Positions 15,758-24,319 of a DNA stretch of 64,000 nucleotides are shown in pieces. The position numbers and the translations under genes were made by a program. The notes below the pieces were generated by a model. It saw nothing but the letters and a program-made list of their open reading frames with translations. It was not told where the DNA came from and made no database searches. How positions within the stretch are numbered: position 1 is the stretch's first letter; each line of letters begins with the position of its first letter. Source of the stretch: a virus; IMG/VR virus record IMGVR_UViG_3300036863_000049, positions 1 to 64,000 of that record, one strand, 5' to 3'.

Positions 15758-16968
15758 GGCGCCGATCCTCCCGCTTTTCGGTGCTGCTGGATCGCCGCGT
15801 CTAGCCCTTCCTCGATCATTTCGGCGGCCTCGTTGAGTTCGTCCTGAAAGAGGTGGGTGTACACGTCGTCGGTGATTCGGGTATCAGCGTGGCCGAGATA
15901 GACCGAGATCGTCTTTACGGGCGCCCGCTTGCGGTGGAGGAAGGTCGCTGCGCTGTGGCGCAGGCTATGCGGGGAGAACCCCGCGAGGCCGATCAGCTTC
16001 GCGGCACGCTGGAAAGCGGTATAGATCCGGCCGGAGTCGAGCGCGCCGCCACTCTTGATCGCGATGAAGACATAGTCCTCATCCTCGTTCGCTGGCGTTT
16101 TCCACTTCTCCCCCATCGCCCGTCTCTCGGCTTCCTGGCGCGCCTGGTGCCACGTAAACGCGGCGACGAGGGACGCCGGCAGCTTGAAGATGCGTACATC
16201 GTCTGACTTGGTTTCGCCGTGCTGAAGCCCATAGCCTCGCACATAGCCCAAGGTGCCGCGGATCGTCAGCGTGCCGACCACCAAGTCAACGTCTTTCCAT
16301 CGCAGGGCGCAGACTTCGCCGCGGCGCAGGCCGAACACGAACAGCAGCCTAAGCGCCAATTCCAGCCGATCGCCCTTCGCCGCCTCCAGCAGCGCGGCGA
16401 CCTGGCTGAGCGTCATGGCCTTGCTGCTCCCCTTCTTGACCTCCGGGCCCTTCGCCCGATCGACGGGGTTGTACTCCAGCAGGTCATCCTCAACGGCCTG
16501 TTCCAAAATCTGGTGCAGCACCGCACGAACGACCCGGATCGAGGCGGGCGCGAGCTTCTGACGGGTCAGGGCGTTGATGAACTTGCGCACGATCGGTGTG
16601 CGGATGTGGCGGACCTCCGTGTCGCCGAGCTGCGGCGCGATATGCGCCTCGAACGCCCAGCGGTAGATCGCGATGGTGCTCGGGCGGCCAGTGAGTACGA
16701 AGGCGTCAAGCCAGTCGGTACCATACTCACGTAGGGTCTGAGGCTCTTTCGTGAGATCGATGCCCTGCTCGTGCTGCTTGCGGAGCTTGACCAACTCGGC
16801 CTCGGCCTCGGTCTTTTCCTTAAAGCGGCGGCTGCGCACCTTCTGCCGCCTGCCGTCGTCGCTCCAGCCGACTGTCAGCTCGGCGCAGTAGCCGATCGGC
16901 TTGCCCTTCCGCGTGAAGCGGATGACGGTGCCCTCGCCGTTTTTGCGCCCGCGTGGTCTACGCACCAT
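15754..16968 (-). CDS. int: Tyrosine recombinase/integrase, copy 2
   Basis: 404 aa with the same domain order and catalytic residues as copy 1, differing at 18 residues that are spread along the chain and spare the R, HxxR and Y positions. It is followed by the 71-aa ORF and the primase, so it belongs to the unit 7408-23113. Intact in both copies, so both units could be active. Confidence 0.93.
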   Translation of the reverse strand: MVRRPRGRKNGEGTVIRFTRKGKPIGYCAELTVGWSDDGRRQKVRSRRFKEKTEAEAELVKLRKQHEQGIDLTKEPQTLREYGTDWLDAFVLTGRPSTIAIYRWAFEAHIAPQLGDTEVRHIRTPIVRKFINALTRQKLAPASIRVVRAVLHQILEQAVEDDLLEYNPVDRAKGPEVKKGSSKAMTLSQVAALLEAAKGDRLELALRLLFVFGLRRGEVCALRWKDVDLVVGTLTIRGTLGYVRGYGLQHGETKSDDVRIFKLPASLVAAFTWHQARQEAERRAMGEKWKTPANEDEDYVFIAIKSGGALDSGRIYTAFQRAAKLIGLAGFSPHSLRHSAATFLHRKRAPVKTISVYLGHADTRITDDVYTHLFQDELNEAAEMIEEGLDAAIQQHRKAGGSAP

Positions 16969-17176
16969 GTTGCGCCTCCTGTTGCTCCACGACGGCCAGG
17001 AAGCTCGCGATGCGGATGCGGAGCGCCGAGCCGATCTTGAGCGACTCGATGCGCCGGCTGCGGACGGCCGGATAATAATGCCGGTACCACGTCACGCGGT
17101 CGATACCCATGATCTCGGCGAGTTCGCCGGGGCTGGCGTAGGCACGGCCGGCGTATTTTTCAGGGAGAACGATCAT
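16958..17176 (-). CDS. Excisionase-like HTH protein, copy 2
   Basis: 72 aa; same as the protein at 1252-1470 except near residues 3-4 and at its last residue. The boundary between diverged and identical DNA falls inside this gene, at 17169/17170. Confidence 0.65.
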   Translation of the reverse strand: MIVLPEKYAGRAYASPGELAEIMGIDRVTWYRHYYPAVRSRRIESLKIGSALRIRIASFLAVVEQQEAQHGA

Positions 17177-17409
17177 CAGTTCAACCCCTCCCTTGGCGGC
17201 ACGAACCCGCGCACGCGCACGTACTCGCCGATGCGCTTGACCCATACCCTGGTGCCCGGCGGCATCGGCTCGGGCGCTTCGCCCGGCAGCAGATCGCGCT
17301 CGTAGCCGGTCGCGTCTGGGTGCTGCATAAAATACTCGTAATCGACATCCTGCGACGGGTCGGAGTCTATCGGCGGCGCGATGATGACCGGAACATTTCT
17401 GCCTCTCAT
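17176..17409 (-). CDS. Small unknown protein, copy 2
   Basis: 77 aa, identical to the gene at 1470-1703, with the same coupled start and stop. Confidence 0.6.
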   Translation of the reverse strand: MRGRNVPVIIAPPIDSDPSQDVDYEYFMQHPDATGYERDLLPGEAPEPMPPGTRVWVKRIGEYVRVRGFVPPREGLN

Positions 17410-17543
17410 CGCATACCGCCGCTTTCCAGCACGGCCTTCCAGCGGCGCAGTACGAAGCGCACGAGCAGGGGCGGTCGATGGTCGATGAGGAAGATCACCG
17501 CGTCGAGCAGGTGACTGCGGGTGCGATCGAAGGGTGCGAACAT
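17406..17543 (-). CDS. Small unknown protein, copy 2
   Basis: 45 aa, identical to 1700-1837; GGAGG 5 nt before the ATG at 17543. Confidence 0.5.
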   Translation of the reverse strand: MFAPFDRTRSHLLDAVIFLIDHRPPLLVRFVLRRWKAVLESGGMR

Positions 17544-17561
17544 AAATCCTCCGTTATGGGC

Positions 17562-17616
17562 TTGACATAGCAGCCGTCTTGCCCCATAATGGAGGGTGTC
17601 GCGCCCGTCCATTATG
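17562..17616 (+). promoter_or_regulatory. Rightward promoter with operator palindrome, copy 2
   Basis: TTGACA 17562-17567, 17-bp spacer, CATAAT 17585-17590; inverted repeat 17585-17593 with 17608-17616 over the -10 and start. Confidence 0.65.
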
Positions 17617-17659
17617 AGACGTTGAGAAAGCCGCCAGCCGCCGTAGGGCGGCTTTCTCA
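17597..17659 (+). ncRNA. Candidate small RNA, copy 2
   Basis: Same promoter-to-hairpin interval as 1891-1953, with no ORF between start and terminator. Confidence 0.4.
17624..17658. terminator. Bidirectional hairpin terminator, copy 2
   Basis: 12-bp perfect stem 17624-17635 with 17647-17658, overlapping the stop of the RHH gene. Confidence 0.55.
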
Positions 17660-17857
17660 TTGTGTCCCTGATATGACTGAGCGAGCATCCGCGCCGTCTT
17701 TTCCTGACCGCGGATGCTCGCTCTCTTGCAAAACCCTACGAAGCGCGATGCGCACGGCCTCCGAGGCCGAGACGCCCTCGCGCTGTGCCAACGCTGCGAT
17801 CGCCTCGCGATCGCCCGGCATCACACGCATGGTCCAAAAAACGTCTCTCCACGCCAT
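17657..17857 (-). CDS. Ribbon-helix-helix protein, copy 2
   Basis: 66 aa, identical to 1951-2151, including the 15-bp inverted repeat within its 3' codons (17679-17693 with 17709-17723). Confidence 0.7.
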   Translation of the reverse strand: MAWRDVFWTMRVMPGDREAIAALAQREGVSASEAVRIALRRVLQESEHPRSGKDGADARSVISGTQ

Positions 17858-17926
17858 GGGTCTGCTCCTTCGTTCGTACGCATTGTAACATATGAATCCC
17901 TTTCGATCAAGTAGCAATCCGATCGA

Positions 17927-18457
17927 TTATTCGATCACTTTTGTGCCTGCTCTACCTTGCAACTTTTTACTTTTGCTTCCCCATCCCCCTGCGGCGTCAT
18001 AAGCGGCCTTGACGGTTCGCAGGTAGCTATAACTGAAGCCGGTTTCTTCGGCGAGTTGGCGCAGGGTGATGCGGCTACCTTGCGCCCGTGATCGATAGTA
18101 GCGCTCGATGACTTCCTCGGCGCTTGGCTCGGCCGTGCGGCGAATATCGTGGGCACGGAGTTCGAGCGGGTTTACTTCCTCTTCGAAAATCGGTCGCCAG
18201 AAGCCGGCCCATGCGGGCAACTCGAACATCGTGATACGAGTCCCGTTGCCTTGCTTGGCGAAGATAATGCTGAGTACGGCAAAGTCTTGGCTCTCCGTAT
18301 AGCCATCAATACGATAGCCGTCGTCGGTGAAATCATCGCGCCAGGTTACCCCCTGCGGGGCGCGACGACGCGCCTGGATCGCAGCCGCGGCTGCGATCCA
18401 CCACCAGTCACTGATGGGGAGGGATGCCCGGTGTATGATATATGGCTCGCTCATCAC
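17927..18457 (-). CDS. HTH protein of unknown function, copy 2
   Basis: 176 aa, identical to 2221-2751 (Trp-rich N terminus, C-terminal HTH, basic tail). Confidence 0.6.
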   Translation of the reverse strand: MMSEPYIIHRASLPISDWWWIAAAAAIQARRRAPQGVTWRDDFTDDGYRIDGYTESQDFAVLSIIFAKQGNGTRITMFELPAWAGFWRPIFEEEVNPLELRAHDIRRTAEPSAEEVIERYYRSRAQGSRITLRQLAEETGFSYSYLRTVKAAYDAAGGWGSKSKKLQGRAGTKVIE

Positions 18458-18494
18458 GCCCTCAGCAGCTCAGCGGATACTGCGCCCGATTATA

Positions 18495-18656
18495 TCACCG
18501 CTTCTGCTTCAGCTGCGCGGTATATTGCGTCCAGGCCAACAAGAAGCGCCGCGCCGTGTCCTGCTCCGTCGGCCCGCGGGCGTCGCGCAGCTGCTGGGTG
18601 AACTTCGCCACCATGCGCTGGGCGTGGTCAAGCTCGGCCTGTTCGTCGGATGTCAT
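18495..18656 (-). CDS. Small 53-aa protein, copy 2
   Basis: Identical to 2789-2950; ATGA-coupled to the 107-aa gene. Confidence 0.5.
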   Translation of the reverse strand: MTSDEQAELDHAQRMVAKFTQQLRDARGPTEQDTARRFLLAWTQYTAQLKQKR

Positions 18657-18976
18657 TGGCGCATCATCCGTCTCGCCTGGTCGACTCGCTCATCCTCGGC
18701 TCGCTGCTTTCGCCAGATCTCAAAATCACGCAGCTGCTTTTCTTCCTGGGTCAGCACTTGCGTAACGCGCGTGTTGAGCTGGGGATGCGCGGACTGGTAG
18801 GGTGGGATCGTGTCGCTCACGTCGTCCTGCGGCGCAGCCACGTCGAGCAGGCCGGCCAGCGTCTGCATATCCTGATCGTTCGCGTCTGTCCACCTCAGGC
18901 CCGCGTGGGCAGTCAGCGCTTTCAAGTAGTGACGGACGATAGAAGCGGCGTGTTCGCCTGGTGGTAAAATAGCCAT
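18653..18976 (-). CDS. Small charged protein, copy 2
   Basis: 107 aa, identical to 2947-3270. Confidence 0.55.
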   Translation of the reverse strand: MAILPPGEHAASIVRHYLKALTAHAGLRWTDANDQDMQTLAGLLDVAAPQDDVSDTIPPYQSAHPQLNTRVTQVLTQEEKQLRDFEIWRKQRAEDERVDQARRMMRQ

Positions 18977-19040
18977 TGTCGTAACCTCTCACGTCAGGTT
19001 GCGGCCAGCCGGGCGGGTGCGACCACACCGCGCCCGGCAT

Positions 19041-19505
19041 TTAATTCTCGTTGACGGCCTTGAACTTCTCAAGCGGGTGCGGGCGTTCTGGGTAGACTGG
19101 CGCCGGTCGCTCTGCTCGGATCTCGCGAATGAGCGCAAGCACGGTATTGCGATCGCCGCCGACATAGGTAGCGATCTGGTTGGCGGAGCTGCGATAGGCG
19201 CCGCCCTTGCGCTGCACTGCCAGTACGGTGATCAACTCCGTGTCGGTCAACTCGCGCCCGATCCGTGGCATTATGTCATCGCCCGAAGCGATGGTATGCC
19301 CGTCCATACCAGTATCCCATACTGGTATACATACCGCTTCCATATCAGGCGAAATTGGCGGCGCGCTCTGAGGGCGTGACATAATGACGCCGCCTATTCG
19401 GGCGCTCACCTCGGGCCACCAGGCCCTTATGATGCCCGCCGGCACAAGCACGACGGCGGCGATCGCCAGTCCGCACATCACGACATCCCCGAGTGTTTGG
19501 AGCAT
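19041..19505 (-). CDS. Membrane-anchored protein with HTH-like C terminus, copy 2
   Basis: 154 aa, identical to 3335-3799; one N-terminal membrane segment and a C-terminal winged-HTH-like region. Confidence 0.55.
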   Translation of the reverse strand: MLQTLGDVVMCGLAIAAVVLVPAGIIRAWWPEVSARIGGVIMSRPQSAPPISPDMEAVCIPVWDTGMDGHTIASGDDIMPRIGRELTDTELITVLAVQRKGGAYRSSANQIATYVGGDRNTVLALIREIRAERPAPVYPERPHPLEKFKAVNEN

Positions 19506-19520
19506 GGCGCACCTCCGAAT

Positions 19521-19997
19521 CTAGCCCGACTCCCATAAATACTCAGACAGGCTGGCGAGCAGTAGCCCGATCGTGAGCGCTAGCAGGAACGCCGCACTAG
19601 GGGTCATCGCTGCCTGCACGTTCATCACCTCGGCGAGCATCCTACCGACATCCGTTTGCGCCAGCCGGCCCATATATGGGTACAGCCCGCCCGCGTTCAG
19701 GAGGCCGTCAACGAACGTGACGACCAGGCCGACAACCGCCAGCCGGCCGCCATTGCGCCGCATCAGGAATCGCCACAACGGACGCTCGGCGATCGTCAAG
19801 AGCCATTGTACACCACCAGCCAGCAACGCGCTCACAAGCCAGCTGGCGCCCGGCATCGCCCGCGCAAAGAACAGGTAGGTAGTGAATGTGCCGAGCAGCC
19901 AGGCAACGACCGCGGCCACGCGGTGCCATGCGACCTGCGACCGCGCACGCTCGGCTGGCTTGCCATCGCGTAGCGGCTCTGAATGAACGGTGCTCAT
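19521..19997 (-). CDS. Polytopic membrane protein, copy 2
   Basis: 158 aa, identical to 3815-4291; about four membrane segments. Confidence 0.6.
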   Translation of the reverse strand: MSTVHSEPLRDGKPAERARSQVAWHRVAAVVAWLLGTFTTYLFFARAMPGASWLVSALLAGGVQWLLTIAERPLWRFLMRRNGGRLAVVGLVVTFVDGLLNAGGLYPYMGRLAQTDVGRMLAEVMNVQAAMTPSAAFLLALTIGLLLASLSEYLWESG

Positions 19998-20227
19998 TCT
20001 GGCACCTCCTCCATCATGAGGAGGTCGCCGGTCCCGCACTCGAAGTAATTACACAGCCGCTCGATCACATCCTTCGGGTACTCGGTTAGTTCGTTGTTCG
20101 CCAGCGCGTAGATCGTATAGGTGCTGATGCCTGTGGTGCGTGCGATGCTCCGCAACGTGACCCGGCGCCCGTCGCGCTGCGACTTTTGCGCGACCAGCAC
20201 TAGTAAGTTGCTTTTCAACTTTCTCAT
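19994..20227 (-). CDS. XRE-family HTH regulator, copy 2
   Basis: 77 aa, identical to 4288-4521. With two identical regulators and operators, the two tandem units should be controlled together. Confidence 0.8.
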   Translation of the reverse strand: MRKLKSNLLVLVAQKSQRDGRRVTLRSIARTTGISTYTIYALANNELTEYPKDVIERLCNYFECGTGDLLMMEEVPE

Positions 20228-20261
20228 GCCTCCTTTCTACAACGCATCGGTCTTACCGTCA

Positions 20262-20341
20262 AGTATAGTGTATCGTTCGTAGTCTGTCAAGTAATGCTTG
20301 ACAGAAGATCGTGAATATGCTATAATCTGTCTTGTAAGACA
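20262..20341. promoter_or_regulatory. Divergent promoter pair with palindromic operators, copy 2
   Basis: Rightward TTGACA 20298-20303 / TATAAT 20321-20326; leftward TTGACA 20290-20285 / TATACT 20267-20262; both spacers 17 bp. Palindromes at 20284-20304 and 20328-20341. Confidence 0.85.
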
Positions 20342-20402
20342 CGACAAAGGCGCGCCCCGGATGGTACCCGAGACGCGCCAATAGCAGACAAGGAGAACGC
20401 CC

Positions 20403-20783
20403 ATGTCTACCACCCTCAGTTTACCACCGATCGAGATCATGGCCGCGGCCGCGGCCGAACTCGCCGAACAGGCCCAGATCGCCGGCGATCGTCCCCTCGT
20501 CAACGCGCTCAACAAAGCCATGCTCCAACTCCACGAAGGCACTGCCCCGGTTCCGACCATCGGCGGCTGGCTGCTGGAGAGCCGCACGCGTCCCGGTACG
20601 GTTCATCGGATTAGCCTCAGAAATGGGTGTTCGTGCGAGGCCGGATGCAACGCGCGCACCTGCTGGCATGTGCAGCTGATGACCATTATCGAGCGCGCCG
20701 CCGAACAGTACACAATGCCCGCGCTGCACATTCAGGCCAAAGCCGAGATTGACGCCGACTTGACCGCCAGCGCCGCTCCATAG
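20403..20783 (+). CDS. SWIM zinc-finger protein, copy 2
   Basis: 126 aa, identical to 4697-5077 (CxC...CxH signature). Confidence 0.7.
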   Translation: MSTTLSLPPIEIMAAAAAELAEQAQIAGDRPLVNALNKAMLQLHEGTAPVPTIGGWLLESRTRPGTVHRISLRNGCSCEAGCNARTCWHVQLMTIIERAAEQYTMPALHIQAKAEIDADLTASAAP

Positions 20784-20794
20784 GAGACACGACA

Positions 20795-21043
20795 ATGCCA
20801 CTCACTCACAACCAGCGCGCCATCCTCGCGGCCATCGAAGCCGGCCACATCACGATCCGCGATATCGCGCAGCACACCGGCATCGGCTCGACGGCGACGG
20901 TTCACACGAATTTGAGGAAGCTCGAAAAGGGCGGCCACTTGATCCTGCACAAGAACGGCGGCCATACGCAGGTTGATGCTGGCCGAGACTTCGCCCGAGG
21001 ATGGGACACCGCCGCGCGGCTCGCTGGCAATCCCGACGCCTGA
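20795..21043 (+). CDS. Winged-helix DNA-binding protein, copy 2
   Basis: 82 aa, identical to 5089-5337. Confidence 0.65.
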   Translation: MPLTHNQRAILAAIEAGHITIRDIAQHTGIGSTATVHTNLRKLEKGGHLILHKNGGHTQVDAGRDFARGWDTAARLAGNPDA

Positions 21044-21115
21044 ACCGAATCCAACCAGGCCGCGCCGTCGTTTTCGTCGGTGTAGCGGCCACTACAACCC
21101 AAAGGAGCAACGACC

Positions 21116-21802
21116 ATGATCACCCACAACGAAGAGACCGGATGGGGCTTCACCCTCGGCAAGCAACCCTACGTCGGCTATGCCAGCCGCGAAGAAGCCG
21201 CAACCGCTTTGTACGACCTGGAGCGCGGTATCATCTGCCGCGCAACCGACGCAGCCCTAGCAGGAAACACGACGGACGATGAGATCGCGATCCTCGACTG
21301 GATAGACAAGCAGGCCGCGGCCCTGCCCGGCAACGTGATCGTCACCGCCGCCGCGCGCTATGACACGAACGACGACGCCGTGACACCGACTATCCGCCCC
21401 ACACCCGCCGGCCTGGCCATCGGCTATGACAGCGACGAGGGCGGCCCCGCGGCCATCACGGAGGTCTGGCACGCATCATCCGCGCCGCTCACGATCGTGC
21501 TGACCGACGATAATGAGTTGTGGGTGCTCAGCCGCGATGAGTGGGGCAGCCCGGCCCAGATCGTCACCGTCGAACGCCTCGCTGATGCGGAGTGCCCCTG
21601 CACCGATTATCGCTGCGGCAATGTGACCCTCGAAGTCCTCGACGACCGTCACGACGATCCGGCCGGCGCCGGTCTGACCGTCTACAACTTCGGCGGCGAC
21701 TGCCGCAGCCTGGCAAGCGCCGAGCAGGATGCGCGCGATCTGCTCACGCTGCTCGGTGATGAGCGCGTCAAGGCAGCGATCGACGCCCGCATGAGTGCCT
21801 AA
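21116..21802 (+). CDS. Unknown 228-aa protein, copy 2
   Basis: Identical to 5410-6096. Confidence 0.6.
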   Translation: MITHNEETGWGFTLGKQPYVGYASREEAATALYDLERGIICRATDAALAGNTTDDEIAILDWIDKQAAALPGNVIVTAAARYDTNDDAVTPTIRPTPAGLAIGYDSDEGGPAAITEVWHASSAPLTIVLTDDNELWVLSRDEWGSPAQIVTVERLADAECPCTDYRCGNVTLEVLDDRHDDPAGAGLTVYNFGGDCRSLASAEQDARDLLTLLGDERVKAAIDARMSA

Positions 21803-21835
21803 TCATAACCGCTACCCTACAAGGAGACAACGACC

Positions 21836-21928
21836 ATGCTTTCGCTCACCATCCTGACCATCTCATCCGTGCTCTCGGGGTTCGCCATCGGCGTCGCGTT
21901 CGCACGCTACTACCGCCGCGCCGCCTAG
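21836..21928 (+). CDS. 30-aa membrane peptide, copy 2
   Basis: Identical to 6130-6222; strong RBS and a single membrane segment. Confidence 0.5.
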   Translation: MLSLTILTISSVLSGFAIGVAFARYYRRAA

Positions 21929-21944
21929 CTCGTCCGTCGTCTCG

Positions 21945-21981
21945 CGCCCCGGTTCGCATCGTTGCAGCCGGGGCGTTCTCC
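21945..21981 (+). terminator. Rho-independent-like terminator, copy 2
   Basis: Stem 21945-21952 with 21968-21975, then TTCTCCTT. Confidence 0.6.
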
Positions 21982-22091
21982 TTGCCCGCTGCGCAACTTA
22001 GAGCGCAATTAGTACGTCTGTCTCATTGTCACGTGTGGTATCATATATGTTGGATGTATTGCGCGAGCAATCACTGAGCGAAGGGATTCCA

Positions 22092-22448
22092 ATGACTACG
22101 CCGGCGCCAGAAGAGACAAACGGCGGCGATATGCCCGAAGATCTGGGGCTCGCTCTCCCGATTGAGTGGTATATTCCAGAAGGTCTTGCAACGCGCTACA
22201 CGACGAATTACGTAGTTCAACATACGGAACACGAGTTCATCATCTCTTTCTTTGAGGTACCCACACCGATCTTGCTGGGCCGGCCCGACGAGGTGCGCGA
22301 CGCCGCTAAGAAAATGGAATCAGTTCGCGCTACATGTGTCGCGCGCGTGGTTATTGCCGGCGGTCGGATGCCCGATTTCGTGCGAATTCTACAGGAGAAC
22401 CTGGAAACGTACCGCGCCAGATTTGGACAGGAGGAGCACGATGAGTGA
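22092..22448 (+). CDS. DUF3467-like protein, copy 2
   Basis: 118 aa, identical to 6386-6742. Confidence 0.65.
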   Translation: MTTPAPEETNGGDMPEDLGLALPIEWYIPEGLATRYTTNYVVQHTEHEFIISFFEVPTPILLGRPDEVRDAAKKMESVRATCVARVVIAGGRMPDFVRILQENLETYRARFGQEEHDE

Positions 22449-22677
22449 GCAGGTACTTCGGCTCCAGTTTGGCACAACCCAGAGCACTGGCTATGTGGTA
22501 TCACTTCGCGCGGCCGTACGCGCAACAACAGCCTTATGGGATCTCGAGGAGGCATCAGAGCGCCGCTGGCAGGAGACTTTCGCGGCCTCCCAAGACTTTC
22601 TAGCAGAACTAGGGGACAAGGCGCTCGCCGACTTTTTGGCGGGTAATACAGAAGTCCTCGATCCCGATAACTTGTGA
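22441..22677 (+). CDS. Putative antitoxin, copy 2
   Basis: 78 aa, identical to 6735-6971; coupled to the toxin gene. Confidence 0.5.
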   Translation: MSEQVLRLQFGTTQSTGYVVSLRAAVRATTALWDLEEASERRWQETFAASQDFLAELGDKALADFLAGNTEVLDPDNL

Positions 22678-22937
22678 TCTCGCATATCACCTCGGATTTT
22701 CGCGCCGCCTTTGCGCGGCTGCCTGAGCACGTGCGGCGGCAGGCACGTGCTGCCTACCATCTATTTTGTCAGGACCCCCATCATCCCAGCTTACAATTTA
22801 AGTCGATAGTACCCTCTATCTACTCAGTGCGTATTGGCCCGCATTACCGCGCCCTTGGAAAACGCCGTGAAGATACCATTATTTGGTATTGGATCGGTTC
22901 GCATGCCGATTATGACCGCCTCTGGAAACGCCAATAA
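22674..22937 (+). CDS. RelE/HigB-like toxin, copy 2
   Basis: 87 aa, identical to 6968-7231; GTG start within the antitoxin stop. Confidence 0.75.
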   Translation: MISHITSDFRAAFARLPEHVRRQARAAYHLFCQDPHHPSLQFKSIVPSIYSVRIGPHYRALGKRREDTIIWYWIGSHADYDRLWKRQ

Positions 22938-22970
22938 AATGGAGCGCACCGCCCCGCCCCCGCCCGCAAC

Positions 22971-23010
22971 AATCCCCCCGCTCGCACCACGCGGCCGGGG
23001 GATTTGCTTT
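22971..23010 (+). terminator. Terminator after the toxin gene, copy 2
   Basis: Stem 22971-22978 with 22997-23004, then TGCTTT; it separates the unit from the convergent phage tail operon. Confidence 0.55.
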
Positions 23011-23113
23011 GTGTGTCGAAGCAACGACGCCACAGGAGCCATTCTGCCGATCTCGGCGTACCAGGACAGCGCTCCGACCGTCGCAGCGGGCAGGCTGGGG
23101 CGCTCATAGCCGC

Positions 23114-24268
23114 TCATGCGCTCAGCCGCGCGAGTAGCGCATCAACACTGTCACTCGCCGCCGGCTCCAACGTCACACCAATGCGATCGCCACTCACTGA
23201 GCACGTCACCCGCTCGACGTACTGGCGTGTCGCCGCATCATAGGCGGTTGAAACGGGGCTGGCATCAAGAAGCCCGATCTCCTGGTACATCGTATCGGGC
23301 CGGACCTCCCACGGCGGAACCAAACTGCCATCTGGTGTGTAGACCGCATGGCTTCCGAGCGGCGAAACATAGGTAGGGATGGCAGGCGTCGCGCCAGCCC
23401 ACTTACGGAACGTGAGCAGCCGCCCCTCCAGGCACATCAGCACCCAGCGATCAACGCCGTCCCCCTGTGCGACCAGCGCTTCGATCTTATCCTGGTATGG
23501 CGTGAGTGGTGCGATATACTCCGTATCACTTACCCCCGTTGCTCCGATCTGTGCCGTTGACGTGCTGAGGAATGCGTTCGTCACGCCGATGCCGACGCCG
23601 GAGGCCGCGATGAGCGCACCGATCTGCGTATTCGTCGCCGTAAACGTCGTGCTGGTGCGGCTGGTGAGCACCCAGCCGAGCGTTGCGTACCAGCCGCGGA
23701 AGAGCAGATCCACGCGCACATCACCGCCGGCCCCCGTCGCGATCTCGGTACTCGGCGTCTGCGGCGGATTTTTGTACTTGGCGAGCACTTGCGTGGCCGC
23801 GTTCGTCGCCGCTGTTAAGGATGAGCCGCCGAGCGCGACGACGAGCTGCTTTGTCCCATAGGTCGCGATGCTCGAGGCGTCACTAACAACGCTCGCAGTC
23901 GTTCCAATGCCCTGATCATCTGAGTAGCGCGGGCGAATGGAGTTGTACATTTTCTCCAGGCTGATGCTGCGCTTCCGCCCGCCGAGTGAGATGCTGATCT
24001 CGGACAAATACCCTTCCCAGATCGTCTCCGTATCCGGCCCGGTCACGACCGTCGAGCGCATCAGCCAGTTGTTGAAGATGTCGATCGCCTCGTCTAAGTC
24101 GGCGGCGAACGATGTGCGCATTGACTCGAAGCCGCCGCGAGAGGCGATCGTGTGCTCGTAGCTCTCCGCGCGGCTGGCCAGGTTGATGCCGGTAGGCGTG
24201 GTGCCCGGTACGCCCGCCGCGCCTCTTTCCGTTAATGGGATAGAGACGCCGATCTCAGTCAGTAGCAC
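23114..24268 (-). CDS. Tail-hub (Tal-like) protein of the phage
   Basis: 384 aa, last gene of the phage late operon, following the Dit-like gene but separated from it by a cargo gene on the other strand. The N-terminal quarter (about 1-97) differs from the copy at 7408-8562, while the rest is identical. Family role: trimeric hub closing the tail tube, contacting fibers or host. Assigned by position after tape measure and Dit rather than by a hallmark motif. Confidence 0.72.
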   Translation of the reverse strand: MLLTEIGVSIPLTERGAAGVPGTTPTGINLASRAESYEHTIASRGGFESMRTSFAADLDEAIDIFNNWLMRSTVVTGPDTETIWEGYLSEISISLGGRKRSISLEKMYNSIRPRYSDDQGIGTTASVVSDASSIATYGTKQLVVALGGSSLTAATNAATQVLAKYKNPPQTPSTEIATGAGGDVRVDLLFRGWYATLGWVLTSRTSTTFTATNTQIGALIAASGVGIGVTNAFLSTSTAQIGATGVSDTEYIAPLTPYQDKIEALVAQGDGVDRWVLMCLEGRLLTFRKWAGATPAIPTYVSPLGSHAVYTPDGSLVPPWEVRPDTMYQEIGLLDASPVSTAYDAATRQYVERVTCSVSGDRIGVTLEPAASDSVDALLARLSA

Positions 24269-24319
24269 TGTTGCAACCTTTGTGTGCTATGATGCGTATA
24301 CAGCAACAAGGAGGTCTTT

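Larger units (their letters stand above)
17170..23977. repeat. Long direct repeat, right copy (partner 1464-8271)
   Basis: Second copy of the 6.8-kb block, offset exactly 15,706. It contains the leftward regulators, the divergent promoters, the rightward toxin-antitoxin operon and most of the Tal-like gene. Confidence 0.92.
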
